Notes: generated from the letters alone by a model not told the origin. A DNA stretch of 64,000 nt from Cristatella mucedo (GCA_009760855.2 WPIO01000042.1:3182001-3246000); one strand, 5' to 3'. Positions 1 through 11,880 are shown, counted from the stretch's first letter. Numbers and translations: made by a program.

Positions 1-459
1 GGTCGGGCGTCCGAGGCCAATGCGGTGTGAAACGAGCCCACAATGCTCAGCTGCTCCGGTCCCTCTGCAGACGCGTTTCAGCGGCTGACCGTCGGTGGCT
101 CGTAAGTTTGTGACCGGCTGCGCTAGCGACGAATCTTTGCTAAAAAAAAATTTAGCTGTCACTTTTCTGCGCTTGCCGATTCCCGGTCTACGCGGTGGAG
201 GGAGACGGTCGCGTCTCAAGCCGACCAGCGAAGCCGGCGCGCCGGTTTCAAACGGCGACAGCTACGCCCATCCGTCAGCACTTTCGCTTGCCGACCGTGG
301 CCGCGAGCACGGTCGTCACCTCCGCGCGCACGCTCCGAGGTCCTCCGGTTTTTTCGACGGGCTGGTGGGCGGACGGACTTATTGTCGCTCGTCCGCCAGC
401 CAGTAGAGCGACGCTAGCGTCGACGTGGCCGGCCATCGTCAGTGCTTCCGAGACCTTGA
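1..459. other. CpG-dense unassigned region
   Basis: This stretch is conspicuously rich in CG dinucleotides compared with the rest of the window and ends abruptly at an L2-A tail. It contains open frames on the + strand (for example 95-406) without recognisable domains. It could be a promoter, a first exon of a gene to the left, or a GC-rich repeat. Function unknown. Confidence 0.3.
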
Positions 460-1069
460 ATAATAATACTAATAATAACGCATTTGATATAACGCCCTTT
501 GTGAACTCAATCCCTTTCTAGGCACTGTACATTTTCTGCAAATGAACACGATCGAATGGTTAGTGGTGGCATGCTCAATGACAGCAAGAATAACATGGTT
601 AGGGCAGCATGCAAATATGGTTAGTGGCAACATGCACAGTGTCAGGACGTATAAGCACGTAGACGACGAATCACAGGGACCCACTAAATACTGTCATAAA
701 TAGATGCGTTTTTAGTTTCTTTTTAAATGTGGTCAAGTCAGGGGATGTCTTGCCGCAAGTCGGAAGTGAGTTCCATGCTTTGTGAGCATACGAACTAAGG
801 GCATGGCCTCCAAAGGATCGAGCGAGGTAAAGGTTAGCGATTAAATTCCGAAAAGCGAGTGGTACGATGTTTGGCCTGGTAGAGGAGTAGATCTGATAGG
901 TAGGCTGGAGCTAAATAATAAAGGGACCTAAAAGCAAGTGACAGAACCTGAAGTCGATGCATTGCTTGACTGGGAGCCAGTGCAGGTCGGTGAGAAGTGG
1001 TGTGATGTGGCAACTGCGACGATCACGACAGACAAGCCTTGCTGCTGAGGTTTGCACCAGCTGTAAGCG
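460..1069 (-). mobile_element. L2-A LINE copy, 3' part, degenerate
   Basis: Starts with the inverted (ATT)n tail and the reversed hairpin (ACGCCCTTTGTGAACTCAAT), then the reversed 3'UTR with its CTAACCA-type repeats and the end of the reverse-transcriptase ORF (WNS-type and HHF.PTC-type codons in the minus frames). 5'-truncated at about 1069, as usual for LINEs. Many frameshifts. Confidence 0.8.
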
Positions 1070-1217
1070 CCCGATGATTGCCGGAGCCTAAGCTGCTCCC
1101 TAATCTGCACAAGGCTGTTCGGCCAGTCAATGGTAACAGCCTGCATGCACTGCGTGCCGTGCTTTCGGAAAAAGGATTAACTATAAGCTTGATTAGGTTT
1201 AGCTGCAGTATTTGTTG

Positions 1218-1220
<3 letters not shown>

Positions 1221-1269
<49 letters not shown>

Positions 1270-1320
1270 GACAGAGACAGACAGACAGAGACAGAGAGAC
1301 AGACAGACAGAGGGAGGTAG
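1221..1320. repeat. (GA)n then (AGAC)n microsatellite
   Basis: About 37 bases of pure GA followed by irregular AGAC/AGAG units. The overlapping Arg-Glu and Ser-Leu ORFs are by-products of the repeat. Confidence 0.97.
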
Positions 1321-1844
1321 TTAGGGAGAGAGAGAATAGAGGTAGGGGAAAGGGAGCAGTTTTTTCGTTTCGGAATTTTGGCAGCTAGTTGATCTAATGA
1401 GCTGGTCGATGGTACTTGCTGTACTTGCTTTGCGGCAGAATACACTGTCCGAGTGGCAGAGTGGATGCTGGCTGCAGTAGTGGCACAGAAGAGCTCTTTT
1501 GTATGGCTTCACGGTAGGAATCGTCCAAAGGTCTTTGAGGATAGGCAGGTGTTGCATTCACCCTCAGAGCCATCGTTCTGGCCATTGCTGTACTGTGCCA
1601 TACGATGCCGCCACATACAGTGAATGGCTGACGGCTCAGCCAACTTCTACTGCCTGTGCCAAGCCTGCCCACTTGATAGGCTGGCAAAGGAATCCTGCTT
1701 AATATTTCAGCCTAAAACGTTACAACGGCGCATTAGATGACAGCCATATTGCTCAAAGCTCCTAGATGTACATCGAAGTGTTTGGAAGGCCGGCCTGAGT
1801 CAAGGTAGGCTACATCAGCTCGGCACCCTAACCAGACAGAGCTG
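1321..1844. other. Unassigned
   Basis: Purine-rich at its left edge, otherwise ordinary sequence. No gene, RNA or repeat recognised. Confidence 0.3.
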
Positions 1845-2240
1845 CTGCTGCTTTCTCTGTCTCTTGCTGCTGCCTCTGCTGTTGCTTCTGCTGCATCCAC
1901 TATATTCTCTGCCTTCTCTGCTGCTGCTACTGCTTTCCCTGCCTCTGTTGCATCCTCTGATGCTGCTGCTTCTATTTCTGCTGCTGCTGCCTCTGCTGCT
2001 GCTTTCTCTGTGTCTGCTACTGCCTCTGCTGCTGCTGCCTCTGTGTCTGCTGCTACCTCTGCTGCTGCTTCTACCTCTATTGCTTCCTCTGTTTCTGCTG
2101 CTGCTTCTATTTCTGCTGCTACTGCATCCTCTGCCTGCTCTTCTGCTGCAGCCTCTGCTGCTGCCTGTGCTGTTGGTCCTGATTATGCTGCTTCATCTGC
2201 TGCTGCTTCTACTTCTATGGCTGCCGCTGCCTTTTGTAAG
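1845..2240. repeat. CTG/TCTG-rich low-complexity tract
   Basis: Irregular CTGCTG, CTCTG and CTTCTG units run for about 400 bases on the + strand. The 157-codon leucine-rich frame and the Ala/Ser frame are explained by this composition rather than by a protein; neither has a recognisable domain. Confidence 0.85.
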
Positions 2241-3054
2241 GCACGTGCTGGCTGAGAGGGTACGGCTTGACTGGTTGCATTGTAGCAGTATCTCACACAG
2301 AGGCAGAGGCAGTTGGCAGCAGGCAGCAGTCTGCTGAGAGCTCGAGCTCTGAGTCTGAGTCTCCAGAAAGGGGATCGAAGTGATTGTGAACAGCTCTTTT
2401 AGCTAAAGAATTGCCAACCACTTATTTTTAAATCTGGCTAACTGGCACAACCTAGCGATAGCGACCTGCAAAAGTAGGGAACACCAGTCACGATCTGCCT
2501 CCACTGCTGCTCTTTGTGCATTCAACCCAAGCCGTGCCAGCACCCAAGTGCTCTGCATTACCTCAAACGACCGCAGGACCATCTGGCAAGTGCCAGATGG
2601 AACCTTTGCCTGCAGTCTGCACAAGTCCGCCGGCCGGCCTGCTGCCGGCAGGGTCTGCCCCACGGCACCACCTAACCGCAACCTCCAGCACTGGTCTTCC
2701 AGGAACCAAGTCTCGAGGAGAATGAAGAAATGGATCCCTCGACATCGAGCGGACCGGATTCGAGGATACTGCCGAGAGCTGCAGCTCCATCGTCTGCCGT
2801 TTTACAAGACAGCAGAGCCACCTGTTGCCACGACAATGACGTCGTTGTAGCAGCTTGGTGCTCGCCCTTTTTACTCCGATCTGGTTAACGTTTCGACTTC
2901 GGTAACTCACTGGTGGTCTGGGTTTGTCTGCATGTGCGATGTAACGATTATAGATAGTGCACCTTTTGCAGTTAGGCTCGTATGTGGTGAACATCTGCTA
3001 CATTGCACCACTTCTCACGAACCCTGTGAATGTTCCCCATCCTAGCACTGTAGC
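2241..3054. other. Unassigned
   Basis: Open frames occur on both strands but lack similarity that I can recognise. No tRNA-type boxes or LINE signatures seen. Confidence 0.3.
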
Positions 3055-3280
3055 GACTTTATGGTTCTGTCACTTACTTTTAGGTCTCTATATTCACTTG
3101 CTCTAGCCTTACCAATACCTGCACCATTTTCTCTGGTCATGTCTGTAGTGTGCTTATTTGAGCTAAAATTGTGCATATTAATGTTCACTCAATTGGTATT
3201 CTACCCTCCCAGTATATGTAAAGTGCCTAGAAAGAGATTCAGCCCTCTTAGGGTGCTGTATGCATGTATTATTATTTAGG
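3055..3280 (+). mobile_element. L2-A-like LINE 3' fragment
   Basis: Begins with codons for VLSLTFRSLYSLA, the end of the LINE ORF. Then most of the 3'UTR is missing, and the tail hairpin (AAGTGCCTAGAAAGAGATT...) and ATTATT follow. Internally deleted and old. Confidence 0.7.
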
Positions 3281-4099
3281 TAATAATCGTAATACATTTG
3301 TGCAGTACCCCGAGTGTTTATTATTATTTAGTTTCCAACGAGTCAGTCCAACAGGTTCACTAAAGTTCTTATTTATCAAAAAATATGCGTTGATAGTTTT
3401 GTTACTACTGCATCATTTATTTTTCAACCGTGTCTATCTAGATCTGGCTTATGCAAAATCTCTTACTTCTAACCTTGACTCATGCCGACAAAATATCTAA
3501 AACATTTGTTTATATAAAGCTTATGTAATGGCAACTGGTCCAAAACTCAGTGACTTGACTGGTCTTTCATCAAACGCAAGTTCGGATAGCCATTACCTGT
3601 GACTGCACAGCCTCAATGTATAGCCATGTCTAGAACTTGCACAATGGATGTGAAATTCAGGGGTACTGCCTTTGACAGCTGACAAATGGCACTGAACTCA
3701 AAGCCCGGCCGAGACAGGGGGATTCAGATTCTCTCTGCTCACACAAGGGGCTAGTGCCCCTCGATATGGCAGTCAGTAATCCGGCAGTGACTGATCCCCA
3801 GTTTCCTTGGTTGTTTCCCATTTTAATTCATAGGCTGTTGTGAGGGTATTGGTTTTTTATTGTAGAAATCACAAGCTGCCATTTCTCTTTGGTTTTGGGA
3901 CCAGGAATTTGTTCTTTGTTGTTAGTTGCATGTTTAAGGGGTCTTATTGATGTCAAGAAAATACTAGAATTTGTCGGACAATCGAATATTTGGTCAGGGT
4001 ACCTTTCAGAAGACAAATGTGTTAGAAATTGGATCGGAAGTTCTGACTACTTCAGCATACTAGAAACAATTATTATGCAAGCCACGTCTAGTCCGGATG
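3281..4099. other. Unassigned
   Basis: AT-rich single-copy-looking sequence; nothing recognised. Confidence 0.3.
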
Positions 4100-4440
4100 T
4101 AAACAGGAAGCAGCATATCTACAAATAACAAATTTGCCGATCTCTGCATTATTTGCGATTCGTATCCCAACTTGTTGAACCTTGGTAGATCGAGGTACAT
4201 GCGTGAAGTTTGAGTGAGGTGCATTCTTGTGACTTTTATGCAGCTTCATTTTCAATGTAGCTTTGTGCCTTGTACAATCCATAACTCAGCCAATACTTTA
4301 CCGATCAACGTGAAATTTGAAATGTGGGTGCAGCTCTGCTTGTTTTACATGTCTCTAGAAAAAATTTGGATTTCGTTTGCATGCATTTTGCTGTACATCT
4401 CCATGATTGCAGAAAATAAAGCTCTGAGATGTTAGGTAAC
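4100..4440 (-). repeat. Element-X 3' region, solo copy
   Basis: On the minus strand this matches, at roughly 70% by eye, the region 24240-24505 plus 24790-24830 that lies just downstream of the pseudogene at 24840-25900. Shared landmarks include the reversed words GATTGCAGAAAAT and GAGGTGCAT and the spacing between them. It is therefore a dispersed repeat, present here without the coding part. Confidence 0.6.
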
Positions 4441-5477
4441 AAAGCTGAATGTTAACAAAGTGATGGAATTGTGCTGTTGAACAGCAGCCGGTACCAGAAC
4501 TATCTATAGGATAAAAAAAGAATCGCGAATAAATAATGTATAAAGAACGTGTAATATATAAATACTTCGACCTCGTAAAAATGCTGGTATTTCAAGTGCA
4601 GTGACCATGCGAAGGTTTGACTTTATATTCTAACAGGATAATGATCTTAATAATAATAATAATAATAATAAGCGTGCCTCACTAACTTGGAGAGAATTTT
4701 TCGATAAAAATCCCTATCACGGTTATTCTTCACTGACTGTATTGCCATGACCAATCGTGAGTGCAATATGAATCTCATTGAAAACACTGGAGATGATCTG
4801 GAGTAATATCTAAGAGCATCTGTTATTCAAATCTCAATGATATCTTGTTCGAGGACCCATATCAATGCTAGCATGAGAAATCGCTCCGGAATTATGCAGA
4901 ATGATTGATGTATCAATACCAATCCACACACAAGAAGTGATTAGATGTCATGGTAGTGCCACTTCCCATTAGTCAAAGTTGATTAGTCATTACATAGCGA
5001 AGTATAACGTGTTGGTCTAGTAGCATAGCTGTACGCAGATGCAAGAAATACAACCTGAAAACTGTACGCGATAAATAACCAGAGAAAGCAACAGACGTTT
5101 CGAGAAATTCTGCCGGTCACTTGAACATGTAGCTGCACCTGCATGCTGCATTAAGCTTTGCACGGCACTACCGAGAAATAACATTGTTTATGTATGTGCT
5201 TTGGTGCTGAAGACTCGTAGTAATAGGAAATTTAGTTAGTGGCCAGGCTAGAGTGGAAAAAAGATGAATGTCGTGGTATGAGGGCTTATGTAAGACTGGA
5301 AACGATTGAGGATTGGTGATCCATTCTTTCGACATTTGTTCGACCTGACACAGAAGTTGTGGTTACCCGCCTCAAATGAAATTCAGACTATAAAACGTGG
5401 TATGCACTATCCTTCAAAAGTTTCTACTTGCCTACTACCAGCACTCCATTTTGCTCAAACGCATAATAATCATCTGG
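4441..5477. other. Unassigned, with a short (AAT)n at about 4649-4671
   Basis: Eight AAT units may be the remnant of a LINE tail, but no hairpin is next to them. The rest of the stretch shows nothing recognisable. Confidence 0.3.
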
Positions 5478-5838
5478 GATCCTTTGAAGACTGTGTCTTT
5501 AGTTCGTGTGCTCCCAAAGCCTGGAGCTCACTTCCGACTTGCGTCATGACAGCTCCTGACTTGACCACATTTAAAAAGAATTTAAAAACGCTCTTATTTA
5601 TGTCAGCATTTACTGGATCCCTGTTATTCGTCCTTTATGTGCTTATGCATGCTGGCACTGTGTATGCTGCCACTAACCAAACTTGCCTGCTGACCCTGTG
5701 TATGTCGCCCCTAACCAGGTCATTCTTGTTGTTTTTTGAGCATGCTACCACTAACCATTCGATCGTACTTCCTTTGTAGCAAATGTAAAGTGCCTAGAAA
5801 AAGATTGAGTTCTCTGAGGCGCTAGATCAAATATATTA
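5478..5838 (+). mobile_element. L2-A LINE 3' fragment
   Basis: Encodes the ORF end (S.APKAWSSLPTCVMTAPDL and FKKNLKT), followed by the 3'UTR with CTAACCA words, the hairpin and ATTATT. 5'-truncated at about 5478. Confidence 0.85.
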
Positions 5839-6655
5839 TTATCTAACTCTGCTGCTGTTTTTATAATGCAGAAAAGTTATTTATTATTACTTTTAATTTA
5901 TTTGGCACAGTCAATAAATAGTCGATGCACCGTGATTTTTGATAACTTGTAATTCCCTTGGCATTGACCACAATAGCTTCCTGCGAGTCTGTGGGTTCGT
6001 TAAAAAGATTTTTACTGCTTCCGAAGGGTGCTTTGGATCGTTGTCATGCTGCCAACAGAAATCGTGCTCGTGAATATCATAAGCAGATGGAAACTCAACA
6101 ATCTGCACAATCTGTCGAAATATACACTTTTATTCGTGATTGCTTGAATCCTGTGAAGACGCCCAACACCGGAAGTTAAGAAGCAACCCCCCCCAGACCA
6201 TTGTGCTTTCACCACCGAATTTCACGGTATTTTTCAGACAACCGTCGACATATGCTTCACCCGTTTGCTGACGAACGTAGTTCCTCCTCTAATCGCAGCC
6301 AAAGGGATTGAATTTGTACATATTCGTGACTGTAACGAAAGCTATCTACCGACACCAGAGCCCTGCAGACTTGCGTAGCAATAATTCTTATGCCTCAATT
6401 GTATTTATAGGTAAGCATGCATGCTCCATCCCTGTGGCACCGACATTCCAGGCACCACCAAGTGCCACTTAAATACTGTGAACCGCCCAGTCATGACAGG
6501 TGTCAATTAACCACAAAAGCTTTTTGCAAAAGTGATGAGGAAAATAGAGAAGGAAAATTGAGAGAATTCGAGAATAGGTGTTTGAGACAAAAAGAGACAG
6601 AGAGGATGGAAGAGAGATCAGGTAAGAGAGAGACAGTCAGACAGACAGAAGAAGT
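5839..6655. other. Unassigned
   Basis: The minus frame at about 5911-6215 contains words such as QHDNDPKHPS and DRLCRLLSFHL. The first resembles the QQDNDPKHTS block of Tc1/mariner transposases, but the match is short and broken. Otherwise nothing recognised. Confidence 0.35.
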
Positions 6656-7575
6656 GGTAATGTAATGTATCACGGTCTGCAACTCCACAAAGCAACAAGC
6701 ACTAAGTGGGAATGTTACCCGTGAGACTTTTTTATAGCAAACCAAGCAAAGCCTATGCTGCTTTCGGTACACACATGGTAGCCATCAGACTGCATCTCAC
6801 GAAACAAAGAGAAAGTGAGAGCGAATTGTGTAGCATAGAAGTAGCAGTTCAGAACAGCTGGAACAGATGTGTCAAAGTCGGCAGCATGAGAGTAGATGTC
6901 ATTGTGTAAGAATTGTGGGAGTGAGTTCTACAGTATAGGACTTAAAGAGCAAAAGCTTATGTTACCAAAAGTCTTTAAGCATAGGAATTGAGCAGCTAAT
7001 TTATTGTCGCTAGAGGACCTTAGGGTACAAGGAGGCTGAAAGTGATGCAAAAGTTAAGCTAGACACGAATGAGCTAAGCCATGGCCGGCCACGTGGGTCA
7101 AAATATAAGATTGTCCTCTGTTTCTGTTGACCGATCGGGAGCTATTGAAACTCCTTCAGCAAAAAAGATGCTATATGGCTGAAGTTCTGGGATTTGTTGA
7201 CTAGCCTCACAACAATATTCTTCACCAGCTGCAGAGGCTTAATGGGTTGTTTAGTAGCCCAGCCAAAAAAGGGAATTGCAGTAGTCTAGTCAAGCAAGCC
7301 TAGACAGAACCAGAGAGTTAGATTTTTAGCGAGCCACCATGGTAGACAGTCACTAATCTCAGACAGTGATCAAACATGATGGCTCGCTGTGGAAGCAGTC
7401 TTCTTACTAAAGCTTTTAAATGTTTAAACAGTTATCAAATATAGCACCTAAAATCCAAGAACATTGTGACGGTCACACTAAAGCAAATTAGAAGGTCATG
7501 GTCTCCTAGTCCATCCGCATGCTTATGGCGTCCCACGAGTAGCAGTTCGGTTTTATTATTGGTAAGTGATGAGCC

Positions 7576-7576
<1 letters not shown>
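6656..7576 (-). mobile_element. L2-B LINE copy, longest in window
   Basis: Reading the minus strand, the copy runs from an RT segment with NNKTELLLVG (near 7550) through a decayed ORF to a WNSLPQF-like C-terminus near 6930-6900. The family 3' end follows, with a GGTACCGAAAGC-type block and a tail near ATTACAT at 6660. The family differs from L2-A in the 3'UTR, hairpin and tail. An abutting (GA)n tract truncates it at 7577. Confidence 0.75.

Positions 7577-7637
<61 letters not shown>
7577..7637. repeat. (GA)n microsatellite
   Basis: About 60 bases of uninterrupted GA abutting the L2-B copy. Confidence 0.97.
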
Positions 7638-7639
<2 letters not shown>

Positions 7640-7776
7640 AAGGGGCAGAGGTTAGCTAGAGAGTTGAGCAAATGAGAAAGGGAGGTAGAAAGAGTGGGAG
7701 TGTGTAAGAGTAAGCGATAAAGAGTAGAGGAGAGAAGGAGAGGAAAAAGAGAGGAGGATTTCGAAGAGAGGGGGAA

Positions 7777-7870
7777 TAATGATACACTCGATAAAGCGCC
7801 CTCAGAGAATTCAATTTCTCTCTAGGCGCTTTACATTTGCTGCAAAGGGAAATGCAATTGAATTTAATAG
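7777..7870 (-). mobile_element. L2-A LINE tail fragment
   Basis: Reversed tail: AATAATGATACACTCGATAA, then the complete hairpin (AAGCGCCCTCAGAGAATTC... to TCTCTAGGCGCTT) and TTTGCTGCAAAGGGAA. Confidence 0.88.
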
Positions 7871-8520
7871 AGGGCGACATGTCTTGCAAGGCTGAAAAGT
7901 TATATGTTAGCTCACCAGCACCAAGTGTACAAGTCCTAGCCATTATCGAACGTCGCCATGTCTAAATCGGCTTGCCTTCAATTAGATTGACCGTCACCTA
8001 CTTCTTTGGCTCATCTGCTGCAGCACCCACATGTGTCTGTCATGGACACGTCTGGAGCATATTAGGAGTCTGAATTTATGGTCTTAGTTCCTCCACCTGA
8101 TTTTTAAATATACTTTCCACTGTTGCTCAGGGGATTCCTCTGAGCAGGTTCTCGAATTCGCCTATAACAAGCGAGAGAGCACTGTATGCATCTATGCAGG
8201 CACTCATACACATCCACCCACACATACCCACGGGTGCTCACACACATATGCCCGCATGCACAGGCGTTTACACTCCTGTTTAGAGATCTGTGGAAACACA
8301 CCCACCTATTGGTTGTACATGTATTGCCAGCTTCATCAAGCATTTGCTTACGTTTCATGCTGTGGGTATTAAATTGGACCATTTTAATTATAATAACAAG
8401 TATAAAACATATGTAGAGCACCTTCAGATAATTAAAGATCTTTTTCTATGTTCTTTAAATATGCTGCAAATGAAACGTGTACTCACGTTTTGCAAGTCTT
8501 TTGGTCTGTGCAATAAGGCT
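7871..8520. other. Unassigned
   Basis: A run of CACACA-rich sequence lies near 8200-8260. Nothing else recognised. Confidence 0.3.
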
Positions 8521-8524
8521 TACA

Positions 8525-8950
8525 TTTGGTGCATATATCGACTTCAAGGTTATGTCTTCCAATATTAGATCCATTCATTATCTTGCTCCTTGCTATCTTA
8601 AATACTTCCTAATCCGGCATCATACCCGCTCTTCCTTGACTCAAGTTGTTTGGCTATACTTCAAAATTAACCTCAAATCTTGTGGAGACTGTTCCTTTAG
8701 TTAGTGTGATTCCAAAGCCTGGAACTTCCGACTGAGATCACGACATGCCCTGTCTTGACGACATGAAAACAGAAGCTACAAATGCACCTGCTCCTCAACA
8801 GCTTTTTCTGGGTCCTTGTGAAGTCCTTTGTGAGCTTAAGTGTGCTGACGCAATAATGTTATCGCTAACTCTATTGGCATACTTCCTGCATATGTAAAAT
8901 GCCTAGAAAAAATGTTTCAGCTCCGCGAAGGCACTATGCAAATGCCTCGC
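8525..8950 (+). mobile_element. L2-A-like LINE 3' fragment, divergent
   Basis: Decayed ORF end (IDFKVMSSNIRS, HYLAP, then a P.AWN-type motif near 8715) followed by a shortened 3'UTR and hairpin (AATGCCTAGAAAAAATG). Confidence 0.7.

Positions 8951-8952
<2 letters not shown>

Positions 8953-8989
<37 letters not shown>
8953..8989. repeat. (TA)n microsatellite
   Basis: About 18 TA units between two L2-type copies. Confidence 0.97.
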
Positions 8990-8991
<2 letters not shown>

Positions 8992-9019
8992 CGTTTAAGA
9001 ATTACAAAATTAACAGAGC

Positions 9020-10050
9020 AAGCCTTCGTTAGCACATAAAGGACGATGCACACGGATGGAGCAAATGCTGCGAGAGGAGCCAGTGGGGTTTTAGCTTCTT
9101 TTTTAAACGTCGTTCTATCAGAGGATATCGTGACGTCAATCTGCAGTGCACTTCCAGTGCTGGGAAGCATGCAAACCGAGCCACGACCTCCGAAGGACTC
9201 CCGGTTGGTTAGAGGTGCAGCTGAACGACTCGAGTCAGTGAAGAGCAGATGGTACTTGAGAGGCATAACCGGTGAGGAAGTATAGCCGATAGATAGGCCG
9301 GAGGCTTAGGATGGAATGGAGAGGACTACATGTGAGCGACAGAACCTTCAAGTCGATCCATTGCTGATTCATTGGGAGCCAGTGTGGCATCATATGAAGA
9401 GGTGTGAATGCGGCAGCTGCTACGCTCACGACAAACAAGCCTGAATTCGGAGTGCTAAATCACTGTTCTCGTCTTATCGCAAGAGAAAGACGAACAATTA
9501 GTGAGTTACTGAAGACACGATAGGAAGTCGAAAATTCAGGGAAATTCACTCGTGGCTGTAGTATCCTTGTCCCAGCAGGCCCAAATTGTTGCAGCATTTT
9601 GTTGCTGAAATTAAGCAGACTTGATTGGGGAGCTGATGGGGTCATCTAGTGACAGGTTATTATGCTGCACGACACAGAAATTGCACTCTGGTGCAAGAGG
9701 AGATACGCTGGGCAAGCCGCCGCTTTTGAGGTTTAGGTTTTGCAGTTTCTGACTGACATGATGTTTACTCGTATATATTGGTTTGGTTTTTGTTAAAGAT
9801 TAATTTGAGAAAGTTTGCTGCCATCCAAGCGCAAATTTCATCGATGCATGCTGCAAGGGAGTTTAGAGACAGCGTGAGTTGCTGGATGACTGGTAGAGAC
9901 GAGAGCACGGGTACGGCTGAGTGTCATCCGGATGCAAACGAAAACCTAGATTTCGCTTTTCGATTTCATCGGCAAGAGGGAGGGTGTAAATTTTGAGATA
10001 GCGAAGAAGTGGACCTGGCACAGATCCCAAGGGTACACTATACTTAATAA
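9020..10050 (-). mobile_element. L2-A-like LINE copy spanning RT and C-terminus, degenerate
   Basis: On the minus strand, 10057-9863 encodes PLGSVPGPLL...LPLADEI, then NLGFRLHPDDTQPY. This is the RT GSVLGPLLF and YADDTQLY region, with the catalytic box changed to HPDD. Codons for a C-terminal SFGGRGSVCMLP...-type block follow near 9190-9150. Several frameshifts; dead copy. Confidence 0.8.
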
Positions 10051-11068
10051 AAGGCACACCGGGCGATTGTTGCCCCGGTCTCGAAATTGTGCTGGGGAAA
10101 CTAGCTGCTCTCGGCTAGCAAAAATGAGCTGGCTGCAGAGGGCCGTTCCAATAATAGCAGCCCTCGGCTTTCAATTACCAATGTTTATCACATTAGTTGG
10201 TTGATTGCAGCCAAGCTAGGTGAGTGCTGGCTAAAGGGAAAATGCAGTCACCCACTGGGCGCCGGGCATACCCTCTGCCGCGTTGTCATGGCACGTCGAA
10301 ATTGATGCCGCTGCAAGTAGACTAGGCCGTGTTCACCTGCGGCTAATTGCCGAGTTCAGCTGCCAGTGAAACCTGCCATCTCAGCGAAAGGAAACAGCCG
10401 GAGCATCCAAGCTGCACAGCCTGCCCGGCTGGCTAGCTTACCGGCCGCTGCAATAGAAGTTGGCCGCTACAAACATTGCATTTTGTGCATCAGGCGCCGG
10501 AAATATGCTTCCGAAGCCTTGTTGTGGTTTGCGTTTCTGTGTATCTGCACGATTCAATACACTGGGCTCGCCGGCACACTTGCCAGTGCAGGCAGACTGG
10601 TAGTGCTCTAAATCAACCCAGGGTCGAACAGCTGGTGGATGTGGTCTAGGGATAGGCCAGTGCCCAGCTGTGGTCTGGCGGCTGAGGTTCAGACACAAGC
10701 CGGCTTTGTCCTCCCGCCAATTCACTGGATGAGTTGCGGCTGGGAGGAATGGAGGGAGCTGAGTATGAACGCCGGCAGAGGGGAGAACGGATGCGTTCGG
10801 GAGAGCTGTAGGCGGCTGCAAAAATACACGCGGTTGTGACCGAGCTTCGGTGTTCTGCCTGCTTCTGCATACATGCCGCTGGGAGAGCATTAATCTGCAC
10901 TTTTGATGGATGGCATCGCTTCGGGTGGGAAAGGGACACCGACTTTAAGCGTGGGTCGCAAAAACCGTTGCTACTCTCGTGGGCTTTTGCCCGATGACGC
11001 AACGTTGATCGTGTCGTGGAAGCCGTGAATGTGTTAAGTCCCGAAAAAATGTCGGCTATATAGTAGAG
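10051..11068. other. Unassigned, GC-rich in part
   Basis: Open frames of 66-170 codons on both strands without recognised domains. GC content is above average at 10350-10850. No repeat assigned. Confidence 0.3.
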
Positions 11069-11220
11069 TCTTAGCCCAGGGATAAGGTGCTCGCTCTTCA
11101 CGACCCAATGTCGTAGGTTTGAGTCCTGCAGTGGGCAATCCCTTATTGCCCGCTGCAAACGGTGGTGATAGCCATGACGGCTCTTCTGCAGCTATATGAA
11201 TGAGGCTATTGAATCAGCAA
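11069..11220 (+). mobile_element. SINE-A copy
   Basis: tRNA-like head with A box (TTAGCCCAGGG) and B box (GGTTTGAGTCC). The body follows with GGTGGTGATAGCC and CTCTTCTGC, then the tail GAGGCTATTGAATCAGC. Pol III promoter boxes are internal, as in tRNA-derived SINEs. Confidence 0.88.
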
Positions 11221-11507
11221 ATAAAATAAAAAATAAGTAAAAACGTATCCTGGGGAATGACCCATGAAGAAGCGAAGAATGAATAGTAAATGACTTATTT
11301 TTATACTTTCGGGTTAGGAAATAGCTTTGTCTTTTTACCGGAATCATGTTAAGTCACGGAAAACTTCAACTTTGCTTTGGAAAGCCAGCGAGTGTCCTTT
11401 GACCTAGCTGATATGCACCACTGACGGCAATTTTGCAGTTGCTTTCAATGAATTTTGCATATAAGTAAATGTTTTTCATTTGAATTAAATTATAATAGCA
11501 ATTCGCT

Positions 11508-11565
11508 TGTAAATAGCACCTCGAGAAAACTAAATCTCTCCAGGTGTTGTACAACTCCTTGCAAG
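11508..11565 (-). mobile_element. L2-C LINE tail, part 1
   Basis: Minus-strand tail (AAATCTCTCCAGGTG..., CTTGCAAGAGAA) like that at 34905. It is separated from its continuation at 11700-11880 by an L2-A tail insertion. Confidence 0.55.
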
Positions 11566-11670
11566 AGAAAATTAATAATAATACATTTGATATAGCGTGC
11601 TTAGATAACTCAATCTCTTTCTAGGCACTTTACATTTGCTGCAGAGGAAGCACGAGAGGAGAGAAGCAAT
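11566..11670 (-). mobile_element. L2-A LINE tail nested in L2-C
   Basis: AATAATAATACATTTGATATAG, the hairpin (AACTCAATCTCTTTCTAGGC) and TTTGCTGCAGAGGAAGC, in reverse orientation and 5'-truncated after about 100 bases. Confidence 0.75.
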
Positions 11671-11699
11671 GATATATATAAGTATATAGGGTATATTTT

Positions 11700-11880
11700 A
11701 AGCCCAGATCACGCGTAGGCATGCATTTAAAACCACGAGAGTGTCATACTTAGACTAGCTTGTAGAAGCACACAAGAAGACACCCAGAGTCGACGGTTAG
11801 TTCCACCACTCATAAGTAATAAGCAGTAAATCCTGTACAGATAAACATGCAAATCACTCTGGAAGAAAGGCAAGTTCAGT
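11700..11880 (-). mobile_element. L2-C LINE 3' region, part 2
   Basis: Shares GAAGCACACAAGAAGACAC, GTTAGT and nearby words with 35050-35170, where a longer copy lies. Confidence 0.55.

Noticed and set aside
1864-2337. 157-codon leucine-rich frame that looks like a multi-membrane or signal protein
   Set aside because: CTG-rich low-complexity DNA. The alternative frame is Ala/Ser-rich, and no conserved motif or splice context supports translation.
9046-9285. 79-codon + frame
   Set aside because: It is the antisense of a degenerate L2-A ORF.
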